The position numbers and the translations under genes are program-made. This document shows positions 7,430 to 12,907 of a stretch of 12,907 nucleotides of DNA, in pieces; the stretch's first letter is position 1, and each line of letters starts with the position of its first letter. Location of the stretch: assembly GCA_005879095.1 (NCBI GenBank), contig VBLM01000274.1, positions 1 to 12,907 on the forward strand. The letters are read 5' to 3'. This DNA comes from Deltaproteobacteria bacterium. GTDB taxonomy: Bacteria > Myxococcota > Myxococcia > Myxococcales > 40CM-4-68-19. The notes beneath the pieces are model-generated. The model had not been told where the DNA came from, ran no database searches, and saw only the letters and a list, made by a program, of their open reading frames with translations.

Positions 7430-7681
7430 CTAGCTACACGTATGCATCAGCATCGCGCCGAGCACGGCCAGCGCGACGCGCTGCGTAAGACCGCGTTCGG
7501 CGCGCGGCGTCGCGAGCTTGTCGATCAGCCGCTGCGCCACCGGCTCTTCCTGGCCGACCGCGCACACCTCGGAAGTCGCGAGCCGCGAGGCCGCAATCTG
7601 GCCCGCCAGCGCGAACAAGAGCGCGGCAAAACCTCCTGCAAATCCGCGGCGCCACGACTTCGCTTCCAGCGTGCGGTCCAT
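7430..7681 (-). CDS. Small hypothetical membrane protein
   Basis: This is a predicted 83-residue protein that I do not recognise. A basic N-terminus (MDRTLEAKSWRR) is followed by a hydrophobic segment at about residues 13-31, a polar central stretch (about 36-66), and a second short hydrophobic stretch at about 68-79. It is probably inner-membrane. The ATG at 7681 was chosen because a strong Shine-Dalgarno AGGGGG (7694-7689) sits seven bases upstream; a longer 98-residue version from 7726 lacks that support. It fills the space between lpdA (64 bp away) and lipA (39 bp away) on the same strand, so it is probably co-transcribed with them. No catalytic motif is visible. Coding status rests on the ribosome binding site, the membrane pattern and its position, so confidence is moderate. 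Confidence 0.45.
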   Translation of the reverse strand: MDRTLEAKSWRRGFAGGFAALLFALAGQIAASRLATSEVCAVGQEEPVAQRLIDKLATPRAERGLTQRVALAVLGAMLMHTCS

Positions 7682-7688
7682 TCGCAAA

Positions 7689-7694
7689 CCCCCT
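7689..7694 (-). promoter_or_regulatory. Ribosome binding site deciding the start of the small membrane ORF
   Basis: AGGGGG on the minus strand lies seven bases before the ATG at 7681. The same hexamer precedes the DUF1579 and aldehyde dehydrogenase genes in this window at 8 and 9 bases, which makes it a credible local Shine-Dalgarno form. Confidence 0.5.
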
Positions 7695-7745
7695 GCGCAC
7701 GCCCTTGAACAGGCGAACGCGGACATCCTTCCCGGAGTAGTGATC

Positions 7746-9143
7746 TCAGATGTGCAGCGGTTTCCCGCGCACGCCGAGAGCAGCCTCGGTCAGCGCCTCC
7801 GACAAGGTCGGATGCGGGCGCATCACGTGCAGCATCTCCTCGCTGGTCGTCTCCAGGCGCAAGAGCGAACAGGCGTCGGAAATCAGCTCGGTGGCGCGCG
7901 GACCGACGATGTGAACGCCGAGGACCTCGTCGTATTTCTCGTCGGCGACGACTTTCACCAGGCCTTCGGTGGCGCCGAGGATGCGCGCCTTGCCGTTGGC
8001 GGCGAACGGGAAGGTGCCGATCTTCACTTTGTAACCCTTGTCGCGCGCGGCCTTTTCGGTGAGGCCGACCGACGCGACTTCCGGCTCGGAGTACGTCGCG
8101 CCCGGCACCAGATCGTAATTGACCGCGTGCGGTTTCTTTCCCGCCAGCCGGTCGGCCACGAACTCGCCCTCGACGAACGCCAGGTGCGCCAGCTGCGGAT
8201 GCGGCCGGCCCGGCAGCGCGACGAGGTCGCCGATCGCCGAGATGTTGGGATCGCCGGTGAGCAACGTCTTCGGGTCGATCATCACGAACCCGCGCTCGAC
8301 CTTGATCGCGGGCACCTTGTCGAGACCGCAGTCCTCCGATACCGGCCGCCGCCCGACCGCGCAGAGGAACATGTCCGCCTCCAGCACCTGCCCGCCGACG
8401 GTCGCTTTGACGACCTCGCCGACGACCTCCACCTTCTCGACCTTCGCGCCGGTCAGGGACTTGATCCCGCGGCGGCGGAAGGCTTTCTCGAATTCGGCGG
8501 AGATGTCCTCGTCCTCGATCGGCAACAGCCGTGGCAGCATTTCGACGACGGTCACCTCGCTGCCGAACCGGCGATACGCGCTGGCGAACTCGACGCCCAC
8601 CGCGCCCGCGCCGAGGACGATCAGTCGCTTCGGCACCGACACGTTCTCGAGCAATTCGTCGCTCGTCATCACCCGCGGCCCGAGCGTCAATCCGGGAATC
8701 AGCCGCGGCGCCGACCCGCACGCGAGCACGATGTGCTTCGCTTCGACGATCTGCTGTTTGCCGTCGGGCCCGGTGACGGAAATTTTTCCGCCGCCCGCCA
8801 GCCGGCCGTGACCCTGCACGCGATCGACCTTGTTCTTGCGGAAGAGGAATTCGATCCCCTTGCTCGACTTGCCGGCGACGTCCTCCTTGAACTTGCGGAC
8901 CGCGTCCATGTCGAGCTCGGGAGTCGCCTTGACGCCGATCGACGCGCCGTGCTTCGCCTCGTCGAACAGGTCCGCCGAGTGCAGCACCGCTTTGGTCGGA
9001 ATGCAGCCGCGCAGCGTGCAGGTGCCGCCGACGCGCGGATCCTTCTCGATCACCACCGTCTTGAGGCCGTTCTGGCCGGCGCGGATGGCGCAGACGTACC
9101 CGCCCGGACCGCTGCCGATGATTGCGAGATCGTAGCTGTCAAG
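7746..9143 (-). CDS. lpdA: Dihydrolipoamide dehydrogenase (E3), start codon unresolved
   Basis: This flavoprotein reoxidises dihydrolipoamide on E2 and reduces NAD+. From codon 9143 the frame encodes 465 residues, the usual E3 length. The FAD motif GSGPGG is at 10-15, the redox disulfide GGTCTLRGC has Cys42 and Cys47, the NAD-binding motif GAGAVG is at 178-183, and the C-terminal dyad HPTLSE has His444 and Glu449. All catalytic parts are intact. The start is the problem: from the upstream in-frame stop (9224-9222) down to 9057 there is no ATG, GTG or TTG in this frame. The first conventional start is GTG at 9056, which would delete the FAD motif. A TTG at 9142-9140 lies one base out of frame, exactly where the protein should begin. 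The 9143 boundary is therefore my estimate. No Shine-Dalgarno is visible. The gene is divergent from the DUF1579 gene. Confidence 0.92.
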   Translation of the reverse strand, partial: LDSYDLAIIGSGPGGYVCAIRAGQNGLKTVVIEKDPRVGGTCTLRGCIPTKAVLHSADLFDEAKHGASIGVKATPELDMDAVRKFKEDVAGKSSKGIEFLFRKNKVDRVQGHGRLAGGGKISVTGPDGKQQIVEAKHIVLACGSAPRLIPGLTLGPRVMTSDELLENVSVPKRLIVLGAGAVGVEFASAYRRFGSEVTVVEMLPRLLPIEDEDISAEFEKAFRRRGIKSLTGAKVEKVEVVGEVVKATVGGQVLEADMFLCAVGRRPVSEDCGLDKVPAIKVERGFVMIDPKTLLTGDPNISAIGDLVALPGRPHPQLAHLAFVEGEFVADRLAGKKPHAVNYDLVPGATYSEPEVASVGLTEKAARDKGYKVKIGTFPFAANGKARILGATEGLVKVVADEKYDEVLGVHIVGPRATELISDACSLLRLETTSEEMLHVMRPHPTLSEALTEAALGVRGKPLHI

Positions 9144-9164
9144 GCAAGCCGCTTTGTGTATTGT
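9136..9164 (+). promoter_or_regulatory. Candidate promoter of the DUF1579 gene
   Basis: CTGTCA (9136-9141), a 17-base spacer and TATTGT (9159-9164) form a sigma-70-like pair with 4 of 6 matches in each box. It would give a leader of about 20 bases containing the AGGGGG site at 9177-9182, eight bases before the ATG at 9191. The element overlaps the presumed 5' end of the divergent lpdA, so the two genes probably share this very short control region. It was judged by eye only. Confidence 0.35.
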
Positions 9165-9190
9165 GCGCGGCCCATGAGGGGGTACACACC

Positions 9191-9775
9191 ATGAAGATTC
9201 TCGTTGCCGCAGCTCTGCTTTTCAGCGCCGCCGCTTTCGCCGACGAAGCGCCGAAGATGAGTCCCGAGGAGCAGAAGATGATGGAGAAGTACATGAAGGC
9301 CGCCACGCCCGGGCCCGAGCACCAGCAGATGGCAAAGATGGTCGGCAAGTGGAACCTGAAAGTCACCGCCTGGATGGCGCCGGGCGCACCGCCGCAGACG
9401 AGCAACGGCACCGCCGAATTCCGCAGCATCCTCGGCGGGCGCTACATCGAGCAGGAAGCGAAAGGCGACATGGCCGGCCAGCCGTTCGAGGGCAAGGGCC
9501 TCGAAGGCTATGACAACGTCACCCACGAACACTGGGGTACCTGGGTCGACACCATGACCACTGGCGTCATGTCGATGAAAGGCAAGTGCAAGGCCGACGC
9601 GAAGAAGTGTACCGAGAGCGGCAAGATGTCGGACGCCGTCGCCGGCAAGGCGGTGCCGGTCTCGACCACGATGACGATGAAGGACGACAACACCATGGTC
9701 TTCGAGATGACCGGCCCCGGTCCGGACGGGAAGCCGTTCAAGACGATGGAGATCGTCTACACGCGAGCGCCGTGA
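9191..9775 (+). CDS. Exported DUF1579 family protein
   Basis: This 194-residue protein has a signal peptide (lysine at 2, hydrophobic core, likely cleavage after AFA at residue 17) and a DUF1579-type domain. Characteristic blocks are GKWNLKVTAWMAPGAPP, GTAEFRSILGGRYIEQEAKGDMAGQPFEGKGLEGYDN, and the C-terminal GPDGKPFKTMEIVYTR. Such proteins are annotated as uncharacterised, with a lipocalin-like beta-barrel expectation and no known reaction. Two cysteines in KGKCKADAKKCTES may form a disulfide in the periplasm. The start is supported by AGGGGG at 9177-9182, eight bases upstream; earlier in-frame starts would bury the signal peptide. The gene is divergent from lpdA, and its stop abuts that of the dehydrogenase on the other strand. 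Confidence 0.86.
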   Translation: MKILVAAALLFSAAAFADEAPKMSPEEQKMMEKYMKAATPGPEHQQMAKMVGKWNLKVTAWMAPGAPPQTSNGTAEFRSILGGRYIEQEAKGDMAGQPFEGKGLEGYDNVTHEHWGTWVDTMTTGVMSMKGKCKADAKKCTESGKMSDAVAGKAVPVSTTMTMKDDNTMVFEMTGPGPDGKPFKTMEIVYTRAP

Positions 9776-10654
9776 TCATCTGCGGGGCGGCAGGCCGGCG
9801 GACTCGCGCAGCACCGCCGCCATGCCGCCCCAGTCCCAACTCTCGCGGCCCTTTGCCAGCGACTCGAGGAAGTGGTCGCGCAGAATCGACGCGACCGGCA
9901 GGGAGACCTTCAGCTCCTCGGCGGCCTGCAGCGCCAGCTTGACGTCTTTCAACCCGAGCGGCATCGCGAAGCCGGCCGGCTCGAATTGCGTGGCCGCGAT
10001 GCGCGAGCCGTAACCGACCGCGATGGGCGCGTTGGCGAAGAGGATCCTCGCCAGCGTCTCGCTGAGTCGCGGCGCGTCCATGCCGGCTTTCTCGGCGAGA
10101 GCGAAGGCTTCGCCGAACATCTCGATCAGGCCGGCGATGAAAAAGTTTCCGCACAGCTTGGTGAGCGAGGCCTGCGGCGGCGAACCGACATTGAACACGC
10201 CCTGACCCAGCGCATCGAAGAGCGGCCTGCACTCGTCGAGAGCAGCAGCGTCGCCGCCCGCCACGATCCACAGCTTGCGCCCCGCGGCCGCGTCGGGCCG
10301 GCCGAAAACCGGCGCCGCGACGAACCGCTGGCCGGCCGCATCGTGCGCGTCGGCGAGCCGCTGCGAGAGCTGCATCGAGATGGTGCTCATCCCGCAGTGG
10401 ATCGCTCCCGGCGCCATGCCTTTCAGCAGGCCGTATTCGCCGAGCACCACCGCCTGCACCGAATCGTCGTCGGCGAGCATGGTGACGACGATCGAGGCGC
10501 CCTGCGCCGCCTCCGCCGGCGAGCCGCATTCGACCGCGCCTTCTGGCACCTTGCCGGTCGTGCGGTTCCAGACGCGGACGGAATGTCCGCCGGCGACGAG
10601 GTTCGCCGCCATCGGGCGCCCCATCCGCCCCAGGCCGCAGAACCCGATCAACAT
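9776..10654 (-). CDS. NADP-type beta-hydroxyacid dehydrogenase (HIBADH/GLYR family)
   Basis: This 292-residue oxidoreductase has an N-terminal Rossmann domain with GLGRMG (7-12). WNRT at 29-32 suggests NADP(H) preference through Arg31. The substrate-binding STIS lies at 90-93, followed by AAPVFGRPDAAAG (113-125). The catalytic Lys166 and the nearby Asn170 lie in KLCGN, and GLKDVKLA sits in the C-terminal helical domain. Family members reduce small aldehydes such as succinic semialdehyde or glyoxylate, or oxidise 3-hydroxyisobutyrate. The overall wording looks more like the GLYR-type aldehyde reductases than classical valine-pathway HIBADH, but substrate cannot be read from sequence. The ATG shares one base with the stop of the upstream aldehyde dehydrogenase (TGATG), so the two are translationally coupled. 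Its stop directly abuts that of the convergent DUF1579 gene. Confidence 0.92.
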   Translation of the reverse strand: MLIGFCGLGRMGRPMAANLVAGGHSVRVWNRTTGKVPEGAVECGSPAEAAQGASIVVTMLADDDSVQAVVLGEYGLLKGMAPGAIHCGMSTISMQLSQRLADAHDAAGQRFVAAPVFGRPDAAAGRKLWIVAGGDAAALDECRPLFDALGQGVFNVGSPPQASLTKLCGNFFIAGLIEMFGEAFALAEKAGMDAPRLSETLARILFANAPIAVGYGSRIAATQFEPAGFAMPLGLKDVKLALQAAEELKVSLPVASILRDHFLESLAKGRESWDWGGMAAVLRESAGLPPRR

Positions 10655-12270
10655 CAGTGTTTACCGAACAGGGCCTTGAGCTTGTTCGAGAGGCCGCGGC
10701 CGAGCAGCGTCCGGTAGACGCGGAGGCCGGTGGACCACGCCTTGCGCGAGTACGGGTAGTACCAGAAGGCCGGGAAGTTCACCCGCTCGAGATTGACGTG
10801 ACGCACTTCGCAGAAGTCGCGCATGCCGTGCTTGCCGTGCACGCGACCGAGGCCCGACGACTTCACGCCTCCCCACGGCGTCTCCGGCGCCGCGTGAGTA
10901 TACAAAGTATCATTGTGCATCACAGTGCCGGCGATGAGCTGGTTGGCGATCTCGTCGGCCTTCGACTGCGAGCGTGTGAAGACGTACGCCGACAAGCCAT
11001 ATGAAGAATCATTCGCGAGCTTCACCGCCTCTTCGAGCGTCTTGTACGTCATCACCGGCAGCATCGGCCCGAAGGTCTCGTCGCGGATGATCGCCATGTC
11101 CTGCGTCGTCCCGGTCAGCACCGTCGGCTGCACGAACCGCGCGCCCTCCGGCGTCACGGTGATCTGTCCGCCGGCGAGGATCTTCGCGCCCCGCGCTTTG
11201 GCCTCGTCGAGGTGCCGCTTGATGATGTCGACCTGCATCTGCGTGGTCATCGCGCCGACGTCGACGTCGTGCTGGTTCGGCTCACCCTGCCGCAGGTTGC
11301 GCGCCAGTTCCGCGACTTTCTCCGTGAATGGCTTGGCGATGCTCTCGTGCACGTAGACGCGCTCGACCGAAGCGCAGGTCTGTCCCGAGTTGGCGAACGC
11401 GCCCCAGGCGATCTTCTTCGCCGCGCTGTCGATGTCCGCGTCCGGCAGCACGATGGCCGGATCCTTCCCGCCCAATTCGAGCACGCACGGGATCATCTGC
11501 TCCGCCGCGGCCATGTTGACCTTCTTGCCGGTGGCGACGCTGCCGGTGAAGACGATCATGTTCACGCCGGAGCGGATCATCTCGGCGCCGACGTCGCCCT
11601 TCCCCTGCACGACACCGAACAGCCCGCGCGCAAGCCCGGCCTCCTCGAGGAGCGCGCGGGTCTTCTCCATGATGATGGGCGTGTACTCGCTCGGCTTGAC
11701 GATCACCGCGTTGCCCGCCATCAGCGCGGCCACCGCGTCGCCGGTCGGGATCGAGAAGGGATAGTTCCACGGCGAAATCAGCCCGATCACGCCGCGCGGA
11801 TAGAAGCGCAGGTACGACTTCTTGTGTGGAAACATGTGCAGCGAGAGCTTCTCGTCTTTCAAGAGCTTGCGCGCGTTGTTGGCGTACCAGGTCGTCGCAT
11901 CGGCGACCGGCAGCACCTCCATGAACAACGCCTCGTTCCGCGTCTTTCCGTTTTCGCGCGAGATGTGGTCGCAGAACTCGTCGGCCCGCTGCAGCAGCAG
12001 GTCCTTGAAGCGCAGCAGCACCTCGCGCCGCTCGGCGAACGATTTGCGCGCCCATTCGGCCTGCGCCGCTTTGGCCGCGGCTACGGTTTCGCGCACTTGC
12101 GCCGCGGTCGCGACGCGCACTTCGCCGAGCAGCTTGCCGCTGCCGGGCTCGTAGACCGCGAGCGTGCCCTGCGGCGTGACCGTGCCCTGCGGAGCGCGCG
12201 TGGCTGGGGATGAGCCGGAAAAAGTAGTGTGTGCGTTGGCGGATTCGTTGTGTGGTACGGGCTCGGCCAT
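10654..12270 (-). CDS. NAD(P)+-dependent aldehyde dehydrogenase with extended termini
   Basis: This 538-residue aldehyde dehydrogenase oxidises an aldehyde to the acid. Catalytic landmarks are complete: Asn169 in SPWNYP, Lys192 in VKPSE, FTGS (241-244), the general base Glu265 in LELGGKDP, nucleophile Cys299 in SGQTCAS, and ETFGP (398-402). The first 35 residues are a Ser/Thr/Ala/Pro-rich extension without family similarity. The last 40 residues (FWYYPYSRKAW onward) are aromatic and basic, as in ALDHs that associate with membranes or act on longer-chain aldehydes; that interpretation is an inference. No substrate can be assigned. The start ATG at 12270 has AGGGGG (12285-12280) nine bases upstream. 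The gene heads a two-gene unit with the overlapping beta-hydroxyacid dehydrogenase, and it is divergent from the response regulator across a 124-bp control region. Confidence 0.95.
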   Translation of the reverse strand: MAEPVPHNESANAHTTFSGSSPATRAPQGTVTPQGTLAVYEPGSGKLLGEVRVATAAQVRETVAAAKAAQAEWARKSFAERREVLLRFKDLLLQRADEFCDHISRENGKTRNEALFMEVLPVADATTWYANNARKLLKDEKLSLHMFPHKKSYLRFYPRGVIGLISPWNYPFSIPTGDAVAALMAGNAVIVKPSEYTPIIMEKTRALLEEAGLARGLFGVVQGKGDVGAEMIRSGVNMIVFTGSVATGKKVNMAAAEQMIPCVLELGGKDPAIVLPDADIDSAAKKIAWGAFANSGQTCASVERVYVHESIAKPFTEKVAELARNLRQGEPNQHDVDVGAMTTQMQVDIIKRHLDEAKARGAKILAGGQITVTPEGARFVQPTVLTGTTQDMAIIRDETFGPMLPVMTYKTLEEAVKLANDSSYGLSAYVFTRSQSKADEIANQLIAGTVMHNDTLYTHAAPETPWGGVKSSGLGRVHGKHGMRDFCEVRHVNLERVNFPAFWYYPYSRKAWSTGLRVYRTLLGRGLSNKLKALFGKH

Positions 12271-12279
12271 GGTGCGGTT

Positions 12280-12285
12280 CCCCCT
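12280..12285 (-). promoter_or_regulatory. Ribosome binding site of the aldehyde dehydrogenase gene
   Basis: AGGGGG on the minus strand is nine bases before the ATG at 12270 and supports that start. Confidence 0.6.
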
Positions 12286-12308
12286 GTGGGAGACCCGGCG
12301 TATCCCCC

Positions 12309-12325
12309 TTGACGCCCGGTGTCAA
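12309..12325. promoter_or_regulatory. 17-bp palindrome overlapping the -35 region of the aldehyde dehydrogenase gene
   Basis: The sequence TTGACGCC-C-GGTGTCAA is a dyad with 7 of 8 matching positions per arm. Its right arm, read on the minus strand, begins with TTGACA (12325-12320), a perfect sigma-70 -35 hexamer for the aldehyde dehydrogenase gene. The facing -10 position (12302-12297, TACGCC) is poor, so the promoter may be weak or need help. A symmetric site over a -35 box is a typical place for a dimeric regulator. The binding protein is unknown. Confidence 0.4.
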
Positions 12326-12336
12326 TCGACCGCCGG

Positions 12337-12366
12337 CGTGCCAAATTTCTCATTTGACTTGGCACG
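12337..12366. repeat. 30-bp inverted repeat (8-bp perfect arms) with a nested dyad
   Basis: Perfect 8-bp arms CGTGCCAA (12337-12344) and TTGGCACG (12359-12366) are separated by 14 bases. A second dyad, CAAAT-TTCTC-ATTTG (12342-12356), overlaps the left arm and the spacer but has a different centre. The core is AT-rich in otherwise GC-rich DNA. It lies 28 bases before the response-regulator ATG and overlaps its likely -35 region, so an operator function is plausible. It is not a terminator: no gene ends here. Confidence 0.45.
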
Positions 12367-12383
12367 ATTGCGCTGTCCATGCT
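12354..12383 (+). promoter_or_regulatory. Candidate promoter of the response-regulator gene
   Basis: TTGACT (12354-12359, 5 of 6 to consensus), an 18-base spacer and CATGCT (12378-12383, 3 of 6) form a weak sigma-70-like pair. Transcription would start only a few bases before the ATG at 12395, which agrees with the absence of a Shine-Dalgarno there. The -35 box lies inside the inverted repeat at 12337-12366. Confidence 0.3.
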
Positions 12384-12394
12384 GCAAACGCGGC

Positions 12395-12907
12395 ATGGCT
12401 GAATCCGGCGACAACCCGATCGATACCCCGCCCGAGCTGACGGCCGTCGAGAAGGCGCAGCAGCCGCCGACCGTGCTGGTCGTCGACGACGACCGCGCCG
12501 TGCGCGAAGTGCTCTCCGCCGTGCTTCGCGAGGAGGGTTACGTCGTCCGCCAGGCGGACAGCGCCGAAGCCGCGCTGCAGATGCTGCGCGGCGACGACCT
12601 GCCCCTCATCCTCTGCGACATGAAGATGCCCGCACACGACGGGCTGTGGCTGCTCGATCAGGTGCTGCAGCGGCATCCGAACGCGGCGGTGGTGATGCTC
12701 ACCGGCTACGGCGACACCGAGAGCGCGGTCGACTGCCTCAGGCGCGGCGCCGCCGACTACCTGCTCAAGCCGCCACGGGTGACCGAGCTGGTGCGCGCCG
12801 TCGAGCGCGCCTGGAGCCGCAGCCGGCTCGCCAACGCGCGCTCGCGGTACCACCAGGGCCTCGCGCGCCGCGTGCGCGAGCGGACCGCCGAGCTGCAGAC
12901 GGCGCTG
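12395..12907 (+). CDS. Response regulator, receiver domain plus coiled coil, 3' end cut by window edge
   Basis: The first 171 codons of a response regulator are visible and the frame is still open at the last base. After a 25-residue polar N-terminal extension, residues about 26-140 are a receiver (CheY-like) domain. The acidic pocket is Asp31-Asp32-Asp33, the phosphoacceptor is Asp75 in LCDMKMP, Thr103 is the switch residue in MLTGYG, and Lys125 lies in LLKPP; all are intact. Residues about 141-171 are Arg/Glu/Leu-rich and likely helical (ERTAELQTAL at the end), the kind of linker often seen before an HD-GYP phosphodiesterase or a similar output domain. That output lies outside the window, so its type is unknown. 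The cognate histidine kinase is not in this window. The gene is divergent from the aldehyde dehydrogenase operon, and the ATG has no Shine-Dalgarno. Confidence 0.9.
   Translation, partial: MAESGDNPIDTPPELTAVEKAQQPPTVLVVDDDRAVREVLSAVLREEGYVVRQADSAEAALQMLRGDDLPLILCDMKMPAHDGLWLLDQVLQRHPNAAVVMLTGYGDTESAVDCLRRGAADYLLKPPRVTELVRAVERAWSRSRLANARSRYHQGLARRVRERTAELQTAL

Noticed and set aside
9054..9056. GTG as the start of lpdA
   Set aside because: It would remove the FAD-binding GSGPGG motif and about 29 residues of the Rossmann fold, although the rest of the enzyme is intact and those residues are encoded just upstream in frame.
11212..12213. A 333-codon plus-strand open frame opposite the aldehyde dehydrogenase
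   Set aside because: It has the same shadow pattern: Arg/His/Asp-rich low-information protein lying fully inside a well-supported gene on the other strand.
12359..12376. Sigma-54 promoter (TTGGCACG resembles the -24 element)
   Set aside because: The -12 element (TTGC-type) is absent at the required spacing on the plus strand, and also on the minus strand for the other copy of the arm (12344-12337).
12368..12394. Alternative TTG start for the response regulator giving a Cys-rich N-terminus (RCPCCKRG)
   Set aside because: The CPCC run is suggestive of a metal knuckle, but the stretch overlaps the palindrome and promoter region and has no Shine-Dalgarno. The receiver domain needs no such extension.
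1..12907. Search by eye for CRISPR arrays, tRNA genes, insertion-sequence ends, toxin-antitoxin pairs or other mobile or defence features
   Set aside because: No direct-repeat array, transposase, tRNA-like cloverleaf or recognisable defence domain was found. The region reads as ordinary chromosomal metabolism.

Overview
The window is compact (well over 95% coding), very GC-rich bacterial DNA with no tRNA, rRNA, CRISPR array or insertion sequence that I can see. The mix of genes (a BKD-type 2-oxoacid dehydrogenase operon with its own lipoyl genes, a lipobox protein with a Pro/Ala-rich linker, a DUF1579 protein, and a receiver-domain regulator with a coiled-coil extension) suggests a soil-type member of the Myxococcota (former Deltaproteobacteria). 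That placement is an inference from gene content and base composition, not from a marker gene.

Layout. (1) 1-645 (+): the 3' part of a metallo-beta-lactamase-fold hydrolase. (2) 655-9143 (-): a block of genes on one strand that makes and equips a 2-oxoacid dehydrogenase complex. In transcription order it holds E3 dihydrolipoamide dehydrogenase (lpdA), a small membrane protein, lipoyl synthase (lipA), E1 beta, E2, a DUF1304 membrane protein, a lipoprotein of unknown function, E1 alpha, and an octanoyltransferase fused to a Nudix hydrolase (lipB-nudix). E1 and E2 sequences look most like the branched-chain (BKD) type; pyruvate dehydrogenase is not excluded. (3) 9191-9775 (+): an exported DUF1579 protein, divergent from lpdA. 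(4) 9776-12270 (-): an aldehyde dehydrogenase followed by an overlapping beta-hydroxyacid dehydrogenase. (5) 12395-12907 (+): a response regulator that runs off the window.

How they work together. LipB loads octanoate onto the lipoyl lysine of E2, LipA inserts the two sulfurs, E1 alpha/beta decarboxylates the 2-oxoacid and acylates the lipoyl arm, E2 makes the acyl-CoA, and E3 reoxidises the arm. The whole de novo lipoylation route plus its client complex therefore sits in one block. In myxobacteria, branched-chain oxoacid dehydrogenases supply starters for iso-branched fatty acids, which is a plausible role here. The aldehyde dehydrogenase/reductase pair is a separate unit with its own promoter region.

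The points most worth a second look are the LipB-Nudix fusion, an lpdA frame that has no conventional start codon ahead of its FAD motif (it looks one base short), a probable leaderless promoter in front of E1 alpha, unknown membrane and lipoprotein genes inside the operon, and two palindromes in the 124-bp divergent promoter region at 12271-12394. I found no convincing new multi-gene defence or mobile system. There is no gene-free stretch longer than about 125 bp.
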